Shown: positions 43,399-51,816 of the stretch, piece after piece
How positions within the stretch are numbered: position 1 is the first letter of the stretch
Layout of the letters: every line of letters starts with the position of its first letter
DNA from: Bacteroidota bacterium
Lineage (GTDB): Bacteria > Bacteroidota > Bacteroidia > Sphingobacteriales > Sphingobacteriaceae
Direction of reading: 5' to 3'
DNA length: 64,000 nucleotides
NCBI GenBank assembly: GCA_013286565.1
Contig: JABDFM010000004.1
Location: forward strand, 34,574 to 98,573
Notes under the pieces: generated by a model
Seen by the model: the letters and a program-made list of their open reading frames with translations, nothing else
Told to the model about the DNA's origin: nothing
Database searches by the model: none
Program-made: the position numbers and the translations under genes

Positions 43399-45861
43399 CT
43401 ACTCATAAAAATACACTCTTTTTACCCTTTGCGAAACATTAGTCAATATTTCATAAGGGATGGTGCCAATTTGTTTGGCAAGTTCTTCTATGCCATGTTC
43501 GTGATTAAATACGATCACTTCATCACCCTCCCTCACATCAATATTACTTACATCCAGCGTGCACATATCCATGGAGATATTACCAACTGTGGGCACCAGG
43601 TTACCCCTCACCAGCATCTTGCCAACACCGTTACCAAAAGCCCGCAGGTAACCATCGGCATAGCCTATACGCACGGTGGCTATCTTTCCGTCTGCCGAAA
43701 GTTTTCCGTTGCGATTGTACCCGATCGTGTCAGTTTTAGGCACTTTTTTAACCTGCGAAACGCTTGTTTTTAAAGTGGCGATAGGCTGCAACGCCCCGCT
43801 ATTAGCAGGTATGGCTGCATCAATGCCATACAAACCTATCCCCAGTCTCACCATGTCATATTGCGCCGATGGAAATCGTGTAATACCTGATGTGTTCGCG
43901 ATATGCTTGATCACCTTATAGCCCAGCGCTTCTTCAATTTGGGTGTAGGCACGTTTAAAGTTCTTTATTTGTTTTTTAGTAAACTCATCATGCTCTGCTG
44001 CATCACTCGCTACTAAATGGGAGAATACTGATTTCACTTTGATATACCGGTTCACCTCCAGCAGATCGCACAGGGTTTCAATTTCAAAATCTTCAAAGCC
44101 GAGGCGGTGCATACCGGTATCTATTTTCAGATGCACCGGGTAGCTATTTAAACTATTTGTTTGGGCGTATTTAACAAACTCATCCAGCAAATTAAAGCTG
44201 AATATTTCGGGCTCCAGGTTATACTCGATCAGTTTATCAAAGGCGGATACTTCCGGGTTAAGCACCATTACCGGCAGATCGATCCCTGAATTCCGCAAGG
44301 CCACACCCTCATCAATATAGGCTACAGCCAGGTAATCAACCTTGTTATATTGAAGGATATTGGCTACTTCAAACGTCCCGCTGCCATAACTGAAAGCTTT
44401 CACCATGGCCATAATTTTTACACCCGGTTTCAGCTTTGATTTATAAAAGTTGAGGTTATTCAGCAAAGCGTTCAGGCTGATCTCCATCACTGTTTCGTGC
44501 GCCTTTAAGGTTAATGCCTGACTAATACGCTCAAACTCAAAGCTGCGCGAGCCTTTGATCAGGATGGTTTCGTGGTCAAAGTTGAGCGTGTTTAACTGTA
44601 GCAGCAGTGCCTGGGTATCCTCGAAAAAGTATTTTTGGGGCGAATCAAAATAGTCCTGCCTTGCCATCAGGGCCTCACCCACCCCAATAAATTTATCTAT
44701 TTTTTTCAGGCTGATCATATTGGCAACCTGGCGGTACAAAACATCCTGCTGCAAACCAGACTGAAAAATATCCGACAGGATCAAGGTCCTTACTGGGTGC
44801 TGGTTTTGCTGGTTCAGGAAATTAAGCGCGATCTCCAGCGACTGCACATCCGAGTTATACGAATCGTCTATCACCGAGCAATCATTTATGCCATTTTTAA
44901 GCTCCAGCCGCATACTTACCGGGCTCAGGCGCTCTATCCGCTTATCGGCCTCTTCAGGACTGTAATCCAACGCCAGCATGGTGGCCCAGCAAACAATGGC
45001 ATTTTCAATGGACGCTTCATCCATAAAAGGGATCAAACATTCTATCTCTTTGCCTTTATATTTTGCCCGTAAATAGTAGTTCCGGGATATGACCGTTTCG
45101 GCAAAAACATACAGATCGGCCTGGTTAAAGTTCTGACTCCAGCTAAAGCAGTTTTTAACGGGGATATCTTTTTTATAGTCGATTAGTTGATCGTAGTTAT
45201 GGATCAATAGTTTGCAGTGGGTGAACAGCTTTAACTTTTCGAGTACCTTTTCACTCCTATCCTTAAAGCCTTCGTCATGTGCCGACCCGATATGGGTAAG
45301 CACGCCAATAGTCGGTTTGATAATGGGCTCCAGCTTCTCCATCTCGGAGGTGGTAGAGATACCCGCCTCAAAAATGCCCAGGTTATCCTTATCGCTGATC
45401 TGCCATACCGAAAGCGGCACGCCGATTTGCGAATTATAGCTTTTGGGATTGCGCACAATGTGTTTATCCACACACAGCAACTGATACAGCCACTCTTTTA
45501 CAATGGTTTTCCCATTACTGCCCGTAATGCCTATCACATCCAGTTTATAACGGCTGCGATGATAAGCTGCCAGTTTTTGCAGAGCGCCCAGTACATCATC
45601 CACCAGCAGGAAATTGGCCTCGGGCATTTTTATTTCAGTTTGCTGCTTCACCACAAAATTGCGCACCCCTGCGGCATAAGCTTCTGCGATAAACTCGTGC
45701 CCGTTGCGCCTGCCGCTTAGCGCGAAGAACAAACCCTCCGAAGCATTGCTGATACGCCTGCTATCGGTAAGCAAAGTGCTGATGGTGCTTTCGTTAATGA
45801 TGGTTCCGGCTGCGCCGATAATACGTTGGATGTCTTTAATAGGGTAATGGTTGCTAAGCAT
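43399..45861 (-). CDS. Bifunctional MurF / alanine racemase
   Basis: 820 residues, a fusion common in Bacteroidota. The N-terminal half (about 1-455) is UDP-N-acetylmuramoyl-tripeptide:D-alanyl-D-alanine ligase, with ITGSNGKTIVKEWLYQLL as the ATP loop and VLTHIGSAHDEGF. The C-terminal half is alanine racemase: PLP-binding Lys in MAMVKAFSYGSG, IKSVFSHLVASDAAEH, GIGLYGIDAAI, and the second catalytic Tyr in RIGYADGYLRAFGNG. Together they make D-Ala and attach D-Ala-D-Ala to the peptidoglycan precursor. Possible names are murF and alr. Full length and intact. Confidence 0.95.
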   Translation of the reverse strand: MLSNHYPIKDIQRIIGAAGTIINESTISTLLTDSRRISNASEGLFFALSGRRNGHEFIAEAYAAGVRNFVVKQQTEIKMPEANFLLVDDVLGALQKLAAYHRSRYKLDVIGITGSNGKTIVKEWLYQLLCVDKHIVRNPKSYNSQIGVPLSVWQISDKDNLGIFEAGISTTSEMEKLEPIIKPTIGVLTHIGSAHDEGFKDRSEKVLEKLKLFTHCKLLIHNYDQLIDYKKDIPVKNCFSWSQNFNQADLYVFAETVISRNYYLRAKYKGKEIECLIPFMDEASIENAIVCWATMLALDYSPEEADKRIERLSPVSMRLELKNGINDCSVIDDSYNSDVQSLEIALNFLNQQNQHPVRTLILSDIFQSGLQQDVLYRQVANMISLKKIDKFIGVGEALMARQDYFDSPQKYFFEDTQALLLQLNTLNFDHETILIKGSRSFEFERISQALTLKAHETVMEISLNALLNNLNFYKSKLKPGVKIMAMVKAFSYGSGTFEVANILQYNKVDYLAVAYIDEGVALRNSGIDLPVMVLNPEVSAFDKLIEYNLEPEIFSFNLLDEFVKYAQTNSLNSYPVHLKIDTGMHRLGFEDFEIETLCDLLEVNRYIKVKSVFSHLVASDAAEHDEFTKKQIKNFKRAYTQIEEALGYKVIKHIANTSGITRFPSAQYDMVRLGIGLYGIDAAIPANSGALQPIATLKTSVSQVKKVPKTDTIGYNRNGKLSADGKIATVRIGYADGYLRAFGNGVGKMLVRGNLVPTVGNISMDMCTLDVSNIDVREGDEVIVFNHEHGIEELAKQIGTIPYEILTNVSQRVKRVYFYE

Positions 45862-45919
45862 GTTACGAATTTGCTTATATTTCTGCCAATAGAAGAATTT
45901 TTAACCAATTTTGGTTTTA

Positions 45920-46402
45920 ATGGCCGGAGAAAGAACGATTAAAATTACTGACGAAAAAATTGCCCTCACCAAAGCCGAGCATTATTGCGCCTACCAGGAG
46001 CGCTCGCAGCAGGAAGTGCGCGATAAACTGTACGAATGGGGCCTGCACCAAAACGCGGTGGAAAACCTGATCGTGCAGTTGATCGGTGGTAATTTTTTGA
46101 ACGAAGAACGCTTTGCCAATGCCTACACCCGGGGCAAATTTAACCAGAAAGGCTGGGGAAAAAACAAGATCAAACAGGGCCTAAAATTCAAAAAAGTGTC
46201 GGATGCACTGATAAAAAAAGCCCTGAACAGTATCAACTGGGATGATTATTTGCAGATGCTTGGTAAGGTGATACAGAAAAAAGCAGCATTGCTTACGGAG
46301 AAAGACTCCTACAAGCGCAAATACAAGCTGCACCAATACGCTTTAAGCCGCGGATATGAAAATGACCTCATCGCGGATGTGTTGAAGGAGTGGGAAAATT
46401 AA
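45920..46402 (+). CDS. recX: Regulatory protein RecX
   Basis: 160 residues from the ATG at 45920 (MAGERTIKI); a TTG three codons earlier also opens the frame. Three-helix RecX repeats are seen: ALTKAEHYCAYQERSQQEVRDKLYEWG, FANAYTRGKFNQKGWGKNKIKQGLKFK and the C-terminal YALSRGYENDLIADVLKEW. RecX inhibits or modulates RecA filaments. recA is not nearby. Divergent from murF-alr across 58 bases. Confidence 0.93.
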   Translation: MAGERTIKITDEKIALTKAEHYCAYQERSQQEVRDKLYEWGLHQNAVENLIVQLIGGNFLNEERFANAYTRGKFNQKGWGKNKIKQGLKFKKVSDALIKKALNSINWDDYLQMLGKVIQKKAALLTEKDSYKRKYKLHQYALSRGYENDLIADVLKEWEN

Positions 46403-46470
46403 ATTTAAAAAAACAAAAAAGCGAACAAGCGGTAATTTTAGAACGATGCCAATAATCAAATCAACAGACA

Positions 46471-46524
46471 AAAATTATCTTTGACTAACAAAAAATAAAA
46501 ATCATGAGCAAAATTATCTTTGAC
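46471..46524. repeat. 15-base direct repeat across the start of the DHFR-like gene
   Basis: AAAATTATCTTTGAC occurs exactly at 46471-46485, upstream of the ATG, and at 46510-46524, inside the first codons. Each copy contains a TATCTTTG promoter-like box. Confidence 0.6.
46476..46483 (+). promoter_or_regulatory. Candidate -7 box before DHFR-like gene
   Basis: TATCTTTG, a full match to TAnnTTTG, 20 bases before the ATG at 46504. No -33 TTG was found at the expected distance. Confidence 0.4.
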
Positions 46525-47124
46525 AGCGGGATATCACTTGATGGCTTTTTCGCAGGCGATAACAGGAGTCCTGACAACCCAATGGGCGGCGTTTCGCCAA
46601 AAATCCACTTATGGATGTTTAAACAAAAAGCATTTTGGAAAAACATCAATATGGAAGGCGGTGAAGAATACGGTGCTGACAGTGTATTAATTGATGATGT
46701 GTTTGCAAGAACAGGTTCTTACATTATGGGGAAGCGAATGTTTGAAGAAGGCGAAGTCCATTGGGAAGAAGATCTGTACAAAGCGGATGTTTATGTGCTG
46801 ACACACGAAAAACGCGAGCCCTGGGTTCAAAAGGGGACAACCACTTTCTATTTTATCAATGACGGGATAGAAAGTGCATTGGAAAAAGCAAAACAATCAG
46901 CCAAAGGGAAGGACATAAGGATACAAGGTGGTGCGGATACTATTCAACAATATCTCAATGCAGGGCTGATGGACGAGTTTTTCATTCACATTGCACCCGT
47001 ATTTTTAGGAAGCGGTATCCGATTGTTCGATGGCATGGACAAAGACAAATATGATATTGAAATCGCTGAAGTAATACCATCAGACCTGACAACACACCTG
47101 AGATACAAACTGACGAAGAAATAA
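46504..47124 (+). CDS. Dihydrofolate reductase/RibD C-terminal-like protein
   Basis: 206 residues. The fold pattern of the RibD_C/DHFR-like family is clear: SKIIFDSGISLDGFFAGDNRSPDN at the start, TGSYIMGKRMFEEGE, ADVYVLTHEKREPW, IRIQGGADTIQQYLNAGLMDEFFIHIAPVFLGSG and the final strands. Such stand-alone proteins bind NADPH and are usually not true DHFRs; the substrate is unknown. Same strand as recX and the next VOC gene, but both gaps exceed 100 bases. Confidence 0.88.
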   Translation: MSKIIFDSGISLDGFFAGDNRSPDNPMGGVSPKIHLWMFKQKAFWKNINMEGGEEYGADSVLIDDVFARTGSYIMGKRMFEEGEVHWEEDLYKADVYVLTHEKREPWVQKGTTTFYFINDGIESALEKAKQSAKGKDIRIQGGADTIQQYLNAGLMDEFFIHIAPVFLGSGIRLFDGMDKDKYDIEIAEVIPSDLTTHLRYKLTKK

Positions 47125-47255
47125 GAACACAAATAAAATTTTGTCCTTGCCGGGTCTCCGAATGGAACCCGCGTTCACTGGCATAATTCAGCGCAGGGTC
47201 CCAGGCCGGATATCCTGCTGAGACGAAAAAAATTAACCATTCAAAAATAAAAACT

Positions 47256-47687
47256 ATGAGAGCAATTAATCCCTGGATCAACTTCAATGGAAATGCAGAA
47301 GAGGCATTCATTTTTTACAAATCAGTTTTTGGCGGCGAGTTTGCGAAGATCGTTCGTTTCAAGGACCTGGCAAGCGATGATTTTCCGGTAGCAGAAAATG
47401 AAGCCAACAAAATCATGCACATTGCCTTGCCTATTAGCAAACACAATGTGTTAATGGCCAATGACGTACCCGAATTTATGGGACAGGTAAACGAGAACGA
47501 AAACAGGTCTAAAATAATGGTCAGTGCCGAAAGTAAGGAAGAGGCAGACCAGATATTTAACGGACTATCGGCAGGTGGAGATACTGAGGGCCCTATTGGC
47601 GACGGTCCCTGGGGTACCTACGGCGGCATGCTCAGGGACAAATATGGTATAGAATGGATTGTGGAATTTGACCCAAATTATAACTGA
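47256..47687 (+). CDS. VOC-fold (PhnB-like) protein
   Basis: 143 residues. INPWINFNGNAEEAFIFYKSVFGGEF is the PhnB/3-demethylubiquinone-like start of the glyoxalase/bleomycin superfamily, and SKEEADQIFNGLSAGGDTEGPIGDGPWGTYGGMLRDKYGIEWIVEF is the matching end. Probably a homodimer of two betaalphabetabetabeta units. Function of this subgroup is not established. Followed by the left copy of the 42-base tRNA-derived repeat. Confidence 0.9.
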   Translation: MRAINPWINFNGNAEEAFIFYKSVFGGEFAKIVRFKDLASDDFPVAENEANKIMHIALPISKHNVLMANDVPEFMGQVNENENRSKIMVSAESKEEADQIFNGLSAGGDTEGPIGDGPWGTYGGMLRDKYGIEWIVEFDPNYN

Positions 47688-47722
47688 AAGTTAGGCCGTG
47701 GTCGGTGTTATCACCTCGGCAC

Positions 47723-47764
47723 AAAACAACAAAGCCCGGTATTTTCATACCAGGCTTTGTACTC
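47723..47764. repeat. Left 42-base copy of tRNA-Leu 3' flank (possible attachment site)
   Basis: Perfect copy of 50752-50793. It contains the hairpin AAAGCCCGGTAT / ATACCAGGCTTT and ends TACTC, which at the right copy is the 3' end of tRNA-Leu. Here no tRNA follows. Confidence 0.85.
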
Positions 47765-47855
47765 TCGAAGATACAAATTTCCAAACACTTTATTCCCGTC
47801 CCCGTCGGGTCTCTCGCAAAGGACCCATACAATACGTATTTCATAATTTATTTGC

Positions 47856-48395
47856 TCAGCAACCGCCTTTGCGGGGGACACGTTTAAAAATTACTTTACT
47901 ATCTCGTTCTGCATATTCGCCCGATACTATTGGGTATGAATACTTGGGCGCGTACGATACGTTATGGCTTCTTATAATTATTTTGTCGTTAACTTTCAGG
48001 CTATGCAATTGCTCAAGTTGAGACTTTTCCGGCTCAAATGTTACAATGTAATCGACACCATTAATCCTGGCCATCACACCGAAACCTAATCTTGATCCTG
48101 GCGGAAGAGAAAGAGAGGTTATAACAGCCTCCATATTGGTAAAAGCACTTATATGCTCCCTTATTTTAGCAGCACCGGCATACACTTTTTTACCTGCGGG
48201 AGACGCTTCCCATTTTTTGAACTTTACACCGTCAGGGGTAGCCTCCCATTTTTTCAGTTCGGCCTCCCTTTCAGCAGCAGAGAGGGGTTTTGGGGTTGGC
48301 CTTTTAGAAGTTTCATTTTTAATTTCGCCATTAGCAAATACTAGTCCGGTTACCACAACCAGCGGTAAGATTAGCGCATAAATAACTTTTTTCAT
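47856..48395 (-). CDS. Hypothetical exported protein
   Basis: 179 residues. Signal peptide MKKVIYALILPLVVVTGLVFANG. The mature part begins with two tandem copies of KKWEATPDG / KKWEASPAG within a Lys-rich helix, then a beta-rich domain (NGVDYIVTFEPEKSQLEQLHSLKVNDKIIIRSHN) and ends with RKGGC. No family recognised. It is divergent from the membrane-tethered winged-helix regulator, sharing a 158-base intergenic region, so that regulator is a good candidate to control it. Confidence 0.75.
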   Translation of the reverse strand: MKKVIYALILPLVVVTGLVFANGEIKNETSKRPTPKPLSAAEREAELKKWEATPDGVKFKKWEASPAGKKVYAGAAKIREHISAFTNMEAVITSLSLPPGSRLGFGVMARINGVDYIVTFEPEKSQLEQLHSLKVNDKIIIRSHNVSYAPKYSYPIVSGEYAERDSKVIFKRVPRKGGC

Positions 48396-48553
48396 ATTTT
48401 TTGAAGATTAATTAACAAGATCCGTTTAAGGCATTTTTTTTATTTTTCATGTCCCTTTAAAGTTGGTGCAACAAAAATACTTTGATATATTTCAGCCTGA
48501 GGAACTTGGATTGTAAATAAAAATGTAAACTTTGTAAATAAATCGTAAACAGT

Positions 48554-49444
48554 ATGTTTGATAGCCTGAACCTCCTCTCCGGGAAACGCAAGTACCTGTT
48601 TGGATTGATATTACTCTCGTTTATCTCTGTGATCTGCGCGGCTTTCAGTATGACCGGCAGTGACGATTTTGATATCGCCCGGAGGGAAGTTTTACTCCGC
48701 AGCATTGGGCATGAACTGCTTTTACAGTCGGGCGACCGTACATCAAGGGTGCTTCCGGTAAAAAAGATCGCAGAAAATGAATACCAGATCAGGTTTGAGA
48801 ATGAGCTTACTTTTCAACCGGACTCCCTGGTGAATACTACGCGGCGTTTGTTGGCTAATGACCCGCTCACACATGATTATGTTGTCAACGTGCTGACCTG
48901 TGGCAACTCCGGCGTAGCCTACGGATACGCTATATCCAAAAATAAAAAAAATGATATAGTACCATGCAGAGGAAGAAAGCAACCCAGGGCATGTTACATG
49001 ATCAACGTTAAATTCAAACCGGCGGGTATTAATGCTATACCGAAAGGTTATATTCTCGGTGGCCTACCTTTTTTAGCATTTGTTGGTTTTTTATTTTTGA
49101 GATCGGTTAAGCCGCGAAGAGCCTTACCTGCCGGTCAGTATAATGATATGTTAACTTTAGGCGCGGTGTTGTTCGATGCGAAGAACCGGAAGCTGATAAT
49201 AAACGGCAAAACAATAGACCTGACCGGAACTGAAACGCGTGTACTGCTCATTTTCGCCTTGTCTCCTAACGAGACAATAGAGCGAAGTCGGCTGCAAAAG
49301 GAGATATGGGAAGATGAAGGTGTTATTGTGGGACGTAGTCTGGATATGTTTATATCAAAGCTCAGAAAAAAATTGGAACTTGATCCCAATATCAACATCG
49401 TTGTTATACGCGGCAAAGGATATAAGCTTGAAATTAACTCTTAA
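48554..49444 (+). CDS. Membrane-tethered winged-helix transcriptional regulator
   Basis: 296 residues. Short cytoplasmic N-terminus, membrane helix 1 (about 14-32), extracytoplasmic domain of about 130 residues (three Cys in NVLTCGNSG, IVPCRGRK and RACYM), membrane helix 2 (about 167-186, LGGLPFLAFVGFLFL), then a C-terminal OmpR/PhoB-type winged helix: IDLTGTETRVLLIFALSPNETIERSRLQKEIW and VGRSLDMFISKLRKKLELDPNINIVVIRGKGYKLEI. This would let a periplasmic signal act directly on DNA, like ToxR/CadC but with the DNA-binding domain at the C-terminus. No receiver domain, so it is not a normal response regulator. Confidence 0.88.
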   Translation: MFDSLNLLSGKRKYLFGLILLSFISVICAAFSMTGSDDFDIARREVLLRSIGHELLLQSGDRTSRVLPVKKIAENEYQIRFENELTFQPDSLVNTTRRLLANDPLTHDYVVNVLTCGNSGVAYGYAISKNKKNDIVPCRGRKQPRACYMINVKFKPAGINAIPKGYILGGLPFLAFVGFLFLRSVKPRRALPAGQYNDMLTLGAVLFDAKNRKLIINGKTIDLTGTETRVLLIFALSPNETIERSRLQKEIWEDEGVIVGRSLDMFISKLRKKLELDPNINIVVIRGKGYKLEINS

Positions 49445-49462
49445 TTGGAATCTCCTTCGCTA

Positions 49463-49537
49463 CCGCAAGCGTCCCGCTTGTGGCGTGAGATAAATAACCG
49501 CATAATTTGCCTACGTCCACAAGCGGGACGCTTGCGG
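49463..49537. repeat. Perfect 21-bp inverted repeat
   Basis: CCGCAAGCGTCCCGCTTGTGG (49463-49483) pairs perfectly with its complement at 49517-49537, with 33 bases between. It lies between the convergent regulator and NERD genes and may end transcription from both. Confidence 0.85.
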
Positions 49538-49601
49538 CAGCGGGGGTCTACATTTGAATGGTTTTCAAATTAAGCGTTGACGCTTAACTTGGCAAGGGCT
49601 T

Positions 49602-50723
49602 TTATTTCGCCATGAAATTGAGTAAATAATTAGCTATCATTTGTGTTTCTGTAGATGAAAAACAGGGTTTAAAATATTTGACATAACTAAGCAGATCAGT
49701 TAATGTTAAGATTTTTACGTACTGGAATTCTTCAATTGGTTTATGATTTATAAAAACAACAAGGTTTCTTATAGGAATTTTCCTATCACCCCAGTGATGT
49801 TTGTTTAAAATCAATTTAGCCAATATTATATACAAAGCAAAGTTTGTCCTTTTGATTTGCTGTACCGGCGAATACAGACTAAGGTCGTTTAATGAATCTT
49901 GGCTCCAATTTTTTGTCTCTATTAAAAAAACACCGGAAGGAGATACCAAAATGTGGTCAATCTGAATAGACATTATATAATCGTTTTCTTGTCGATTATA
50001 AATTGGGGGTTGAAATTTGCAAGAAAAATCATTGATTAAAATGTAGTCGTCAGATAATTTCTCCAACTCCTTAACCACTTTCTGTTCGCCCAATGCCCCA
50101 TAAATTGAGCTATTTATTTCATCGATTATTGTCTTTTTGCTATCAAGTATGTCTAACTGTGGGAAACTACTTTCTATCACCGCATCCTCAAAGCGCGAAA
50201 CAATGTATTGATTGCGGTCATTTGCTTTGTTATATTCCGTTGTTAAAGATTTGAGCGAATTTGCAATTTTAGAGTCGAAAGTGCGTTTACTATGCCGGAT
50301 TTCCAGCTTAAGGTGCTTTTTTTTAAGGTAGCTGACAAGTACGTGAAAAATATTGGGTTGAGATGAAGACAGGTTGCTTAACCTATTATTTAATTTCTCA
50401 AGCTCCAATAGTAGCTCTTGCTCAACTACAATTTTCTTTGCCTTAATAGAATAGTCCAATTGAATTAATTTATCATTAAGGATATTTTTTTCCTGCTCAA
50501 CCAGAACTTTATGATTCGAAATGATTTGTTCGCGTGTAGCGGAATAGTTATTCTGGAAATTAATTAACTCATGCAGCGATTTATAATCGGTAACATTGTA
50601 ATAGATCAAATGTGATTTTATTGTTGTTAAAGAACCTATTTGATTATGAACCTGACACATATTGCTTCTAAAACATTTTATTTGTATTCTCTCGCTCTTG
50701 TTGGCTTTATCACCAATAAGCAT
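49602..50723 (-). CDS. NERD (nuclease-related) domain protein
   Basis: 373 residues. The N-terminal half is helical and probably coiled-coil (about 45-190, EQKNVLNDK-like EQEKNILNDKLIQLDYSIK). The NERD domain follows (about 210-325): YGALGEQKVVKELEKL, SIQIDHILVSPSGVFLIETKNWS, which has the Asp and E-x-K of the predicted nuclease core. NERD proteins occur in defence and mobile contexts and may cut DNA; no activity is proven. AT-rich. It reads toward the inverted repeat, away from tRNA-Leu. Lies inside the 42-base-repeat-bounded module. Confidence 0.85.
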   Translation of the reverse strand: MLIGDKANKSERIQIKCFRSNMCQVHNQIGSLTTIKSHLIYYNVTDYKSLHELINFQNNYSATREQIISNHKVLVEQEKNILNDKLIQLDYSIKAKKIVVEQELLLELEKLNNRLSNLSSSQPNIFHVLVSYLKKKHLKLEIRHSKRTFDSKIANSLKSLTTEYNKANDRNQYIVSRFEDAVIESSFPQLDILDSKKTIIDEINSSIYGALGEQKVVKELEKLSDDYILINDFSCKFQPPIYNRQENDYIMSIQIDHILVSPSGVFLIETKNWSQDSLNDLSLYSPVQQIKRTNFALYIILAKLILNKHHWGDRKIPIRNLVVFINHKPIEEFQYVKILTLTDLLSYVKYFKPCFSSTETQMIANYLLNFMAK

Positions 50724-50751
50724 AAATTAAATGTAACGAGTTAAAGGTTTT

Positions 50752-50793
50752 AAAACAACAAAGCCCGGTATTTTCATACCAGGCTTTGTACTC
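50752..50793. repeat. Right 42-base copy at tRNA-Leu 3' end (possible attachment site)
   Basis: Identical to 47723-47764. Its last five bases are the 3' end of tRNA-Leu; the rest is the tRNA's 3' flank with a hairpin. Confidence 0.85.
50760..50788 (-). terminator. Terminator hairpin after tRNA-Leu
   Basis: On the minus strand AAAGCCTGGTAT pairs with ATACCGGGCTTT around GAAA, directly following the tRNA, then GTTGTTTT. Stem of about 12 bp. Confidence 0.7.
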
Positions 50794-50873
50794 AGAGCGG
50801 GAATCGAACCCGCACTCCTTTAACGGGAACAGGATTTTAAGTCCTGCGTGTCTACCAGTTCCACCATCTGAGC
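50789..50873 (-). tRNA. tRNA-Leu (anticodon TAA)
   Basis: 85 bases, class II with a long variable arm. Read on the minus strand: acceptor starts GCTCAGA, D-arm GGTGGAACTGGTAGACACG, anticodon loop CTTAAAA with TAA, variable arm TGTTCCCGTTAAAGGAGT, T-arm GCGGGTTCGATTCCCGC, and the 3' end CTCTGAGTA. CCA is not encoded. Confidence 0.93.
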
Positions 50874-50922
50874 AGGTGATTACCTTTTAACAACAAATCC
50901 CTTCTTTGGTGGAAGGGATTAG

Positions 50923-50995
<73 letters not shown>

Positions 50996-51180
50996 ATTCA
51001 CAAACTACTTTCTCGTTTGCGGAGTGCAAATATAGACAGAAATGCATATTCTGCAAACGATAAATATAAAATTTTTGAATTTTAAGGTTAAGTAGTTGAT
51101 TTAGTTTGATAAAATTGACAGGATTTAACTTCCAAACCGGCACCAACTGTGCATAGCCGGAGTATTAGTCACTTATAAGC

Positions 51181-51235
51181 TTGTATCACTCGTTTCATCA
51201 TCCCACACATGCAACGGGTGATACGTGTGATACAA
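51181..51235. repeat. Family D hairpin repeat, copy 1
   Basis: TTGTATCAC...GTGATACGTGTGATACAA with centre CCCACACATGCAACGG. Related copies at 55018-55071 and 55278-55330. Confidence 0.75.
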
Positions 51236-51288
51236 AGGGCCACATTATCCATTTGCCTCGTTCCCAATTTATTTCCAAATTTGCGGCC

Positions 51289-51771
51289 ATGACGGAGCTG
51301 AACGAATATGAGTGCGAATTGCTTGATGCGGTGCTGGAAGCCTTTGGCATCCCGGATAGCCTGACCAGGCTGCAACTGCTCGAACTTTTTGACCAGGACG
51401 AAGCCACGGCATTTGCCATGGTGCAGATACTGCTGAGGGAAGAACTGATAGCCGAGTATGGCAAACATGGCGATTACGAACTGCCCGAGCGGCTGATATT
51501 AAAACCCAAAGGAGAAAAATTCCTGAAGCATGGCGGCTTTACCAAACGCCACAAGCTGGAAAAGGAGAAACCGGTTGAGGTAGGCGGCACACTGGCCAAA
51601 CTGCAACAGCAGAATATGCGGCTGCAAAATTTAAAACTATCGGCCGAGTCGCAGGTCAATGGTTTGCAAAAAACTATCAGCAAGCTTCAAACGCTGCAAT
51701 ATTTGTGGTGGGCGCTCATTGTTGTGGCCCTCATCATCGGCTATTGGCTGGGGCATCCGCATAAAAAATAA
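51289..51771 (+). CDS. Hypothetical tail-anchored protein with coiled coil
   Basis: 160 residues from the ATG at 51289; the frame is open upstream only through the family D repeat. The first 90 residues are soluble and look like a small winged-helix-like domain (LTRLQLLELFDQDEATAFAMVQILLREELIAEYG). A coiled coil follows (about 98-132, KLQQQNMRLQNLKLSAESQVNGLQKTISKL), then one membrane helix (about 137-152, YLWWALIVVALIIGYWL) and a short His/Lys tail. So it is anchored by its C-terminus with the head in the cytoplasm. Function unknown. Confidence 0.7.
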   Translation: MTELNEYECELLDAVLEAFGIPDSLTRLQLLELFDQDEATAFAMVQILLREELIAEYGKHGDYELPERLILKPKGEKFLKHGGFTKRHKLEKEKPVEVGGTLAKLQQQNMRLQNLKLSAESQVNGLQKTISKLQTLQYLWWALIVVALIIGYWLGHPHKK

Positions 51772-51800
51772 AAAAGCCCCTTTGATCAGGAGCTTTTGTT
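51772..51800. terminator. Terminator between convergent genes
   Basis: AAAAGCCCCT pairs with AGGAGCTTTT around TTGATC; A-run before and T-rich after, so it may work from both strands. Confidence 0.7.
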
Positions 51801-51816
51801 AATTCTATGTTCAGCA

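Noticed and set aside
47140..47240. tRNA-like or structured RNA in the gap before the VOC gene
   Set aside because: Some short complementary words are present but no cloverleaf or known RNA pattern could be formed.
47723..50793. A complete integrative element with its own integrase
   Set aside because: No integrase, excisionase or mobilisation gene is encoded between the 42-base repeats; only a remnant or trans-mobilised module can be argued.
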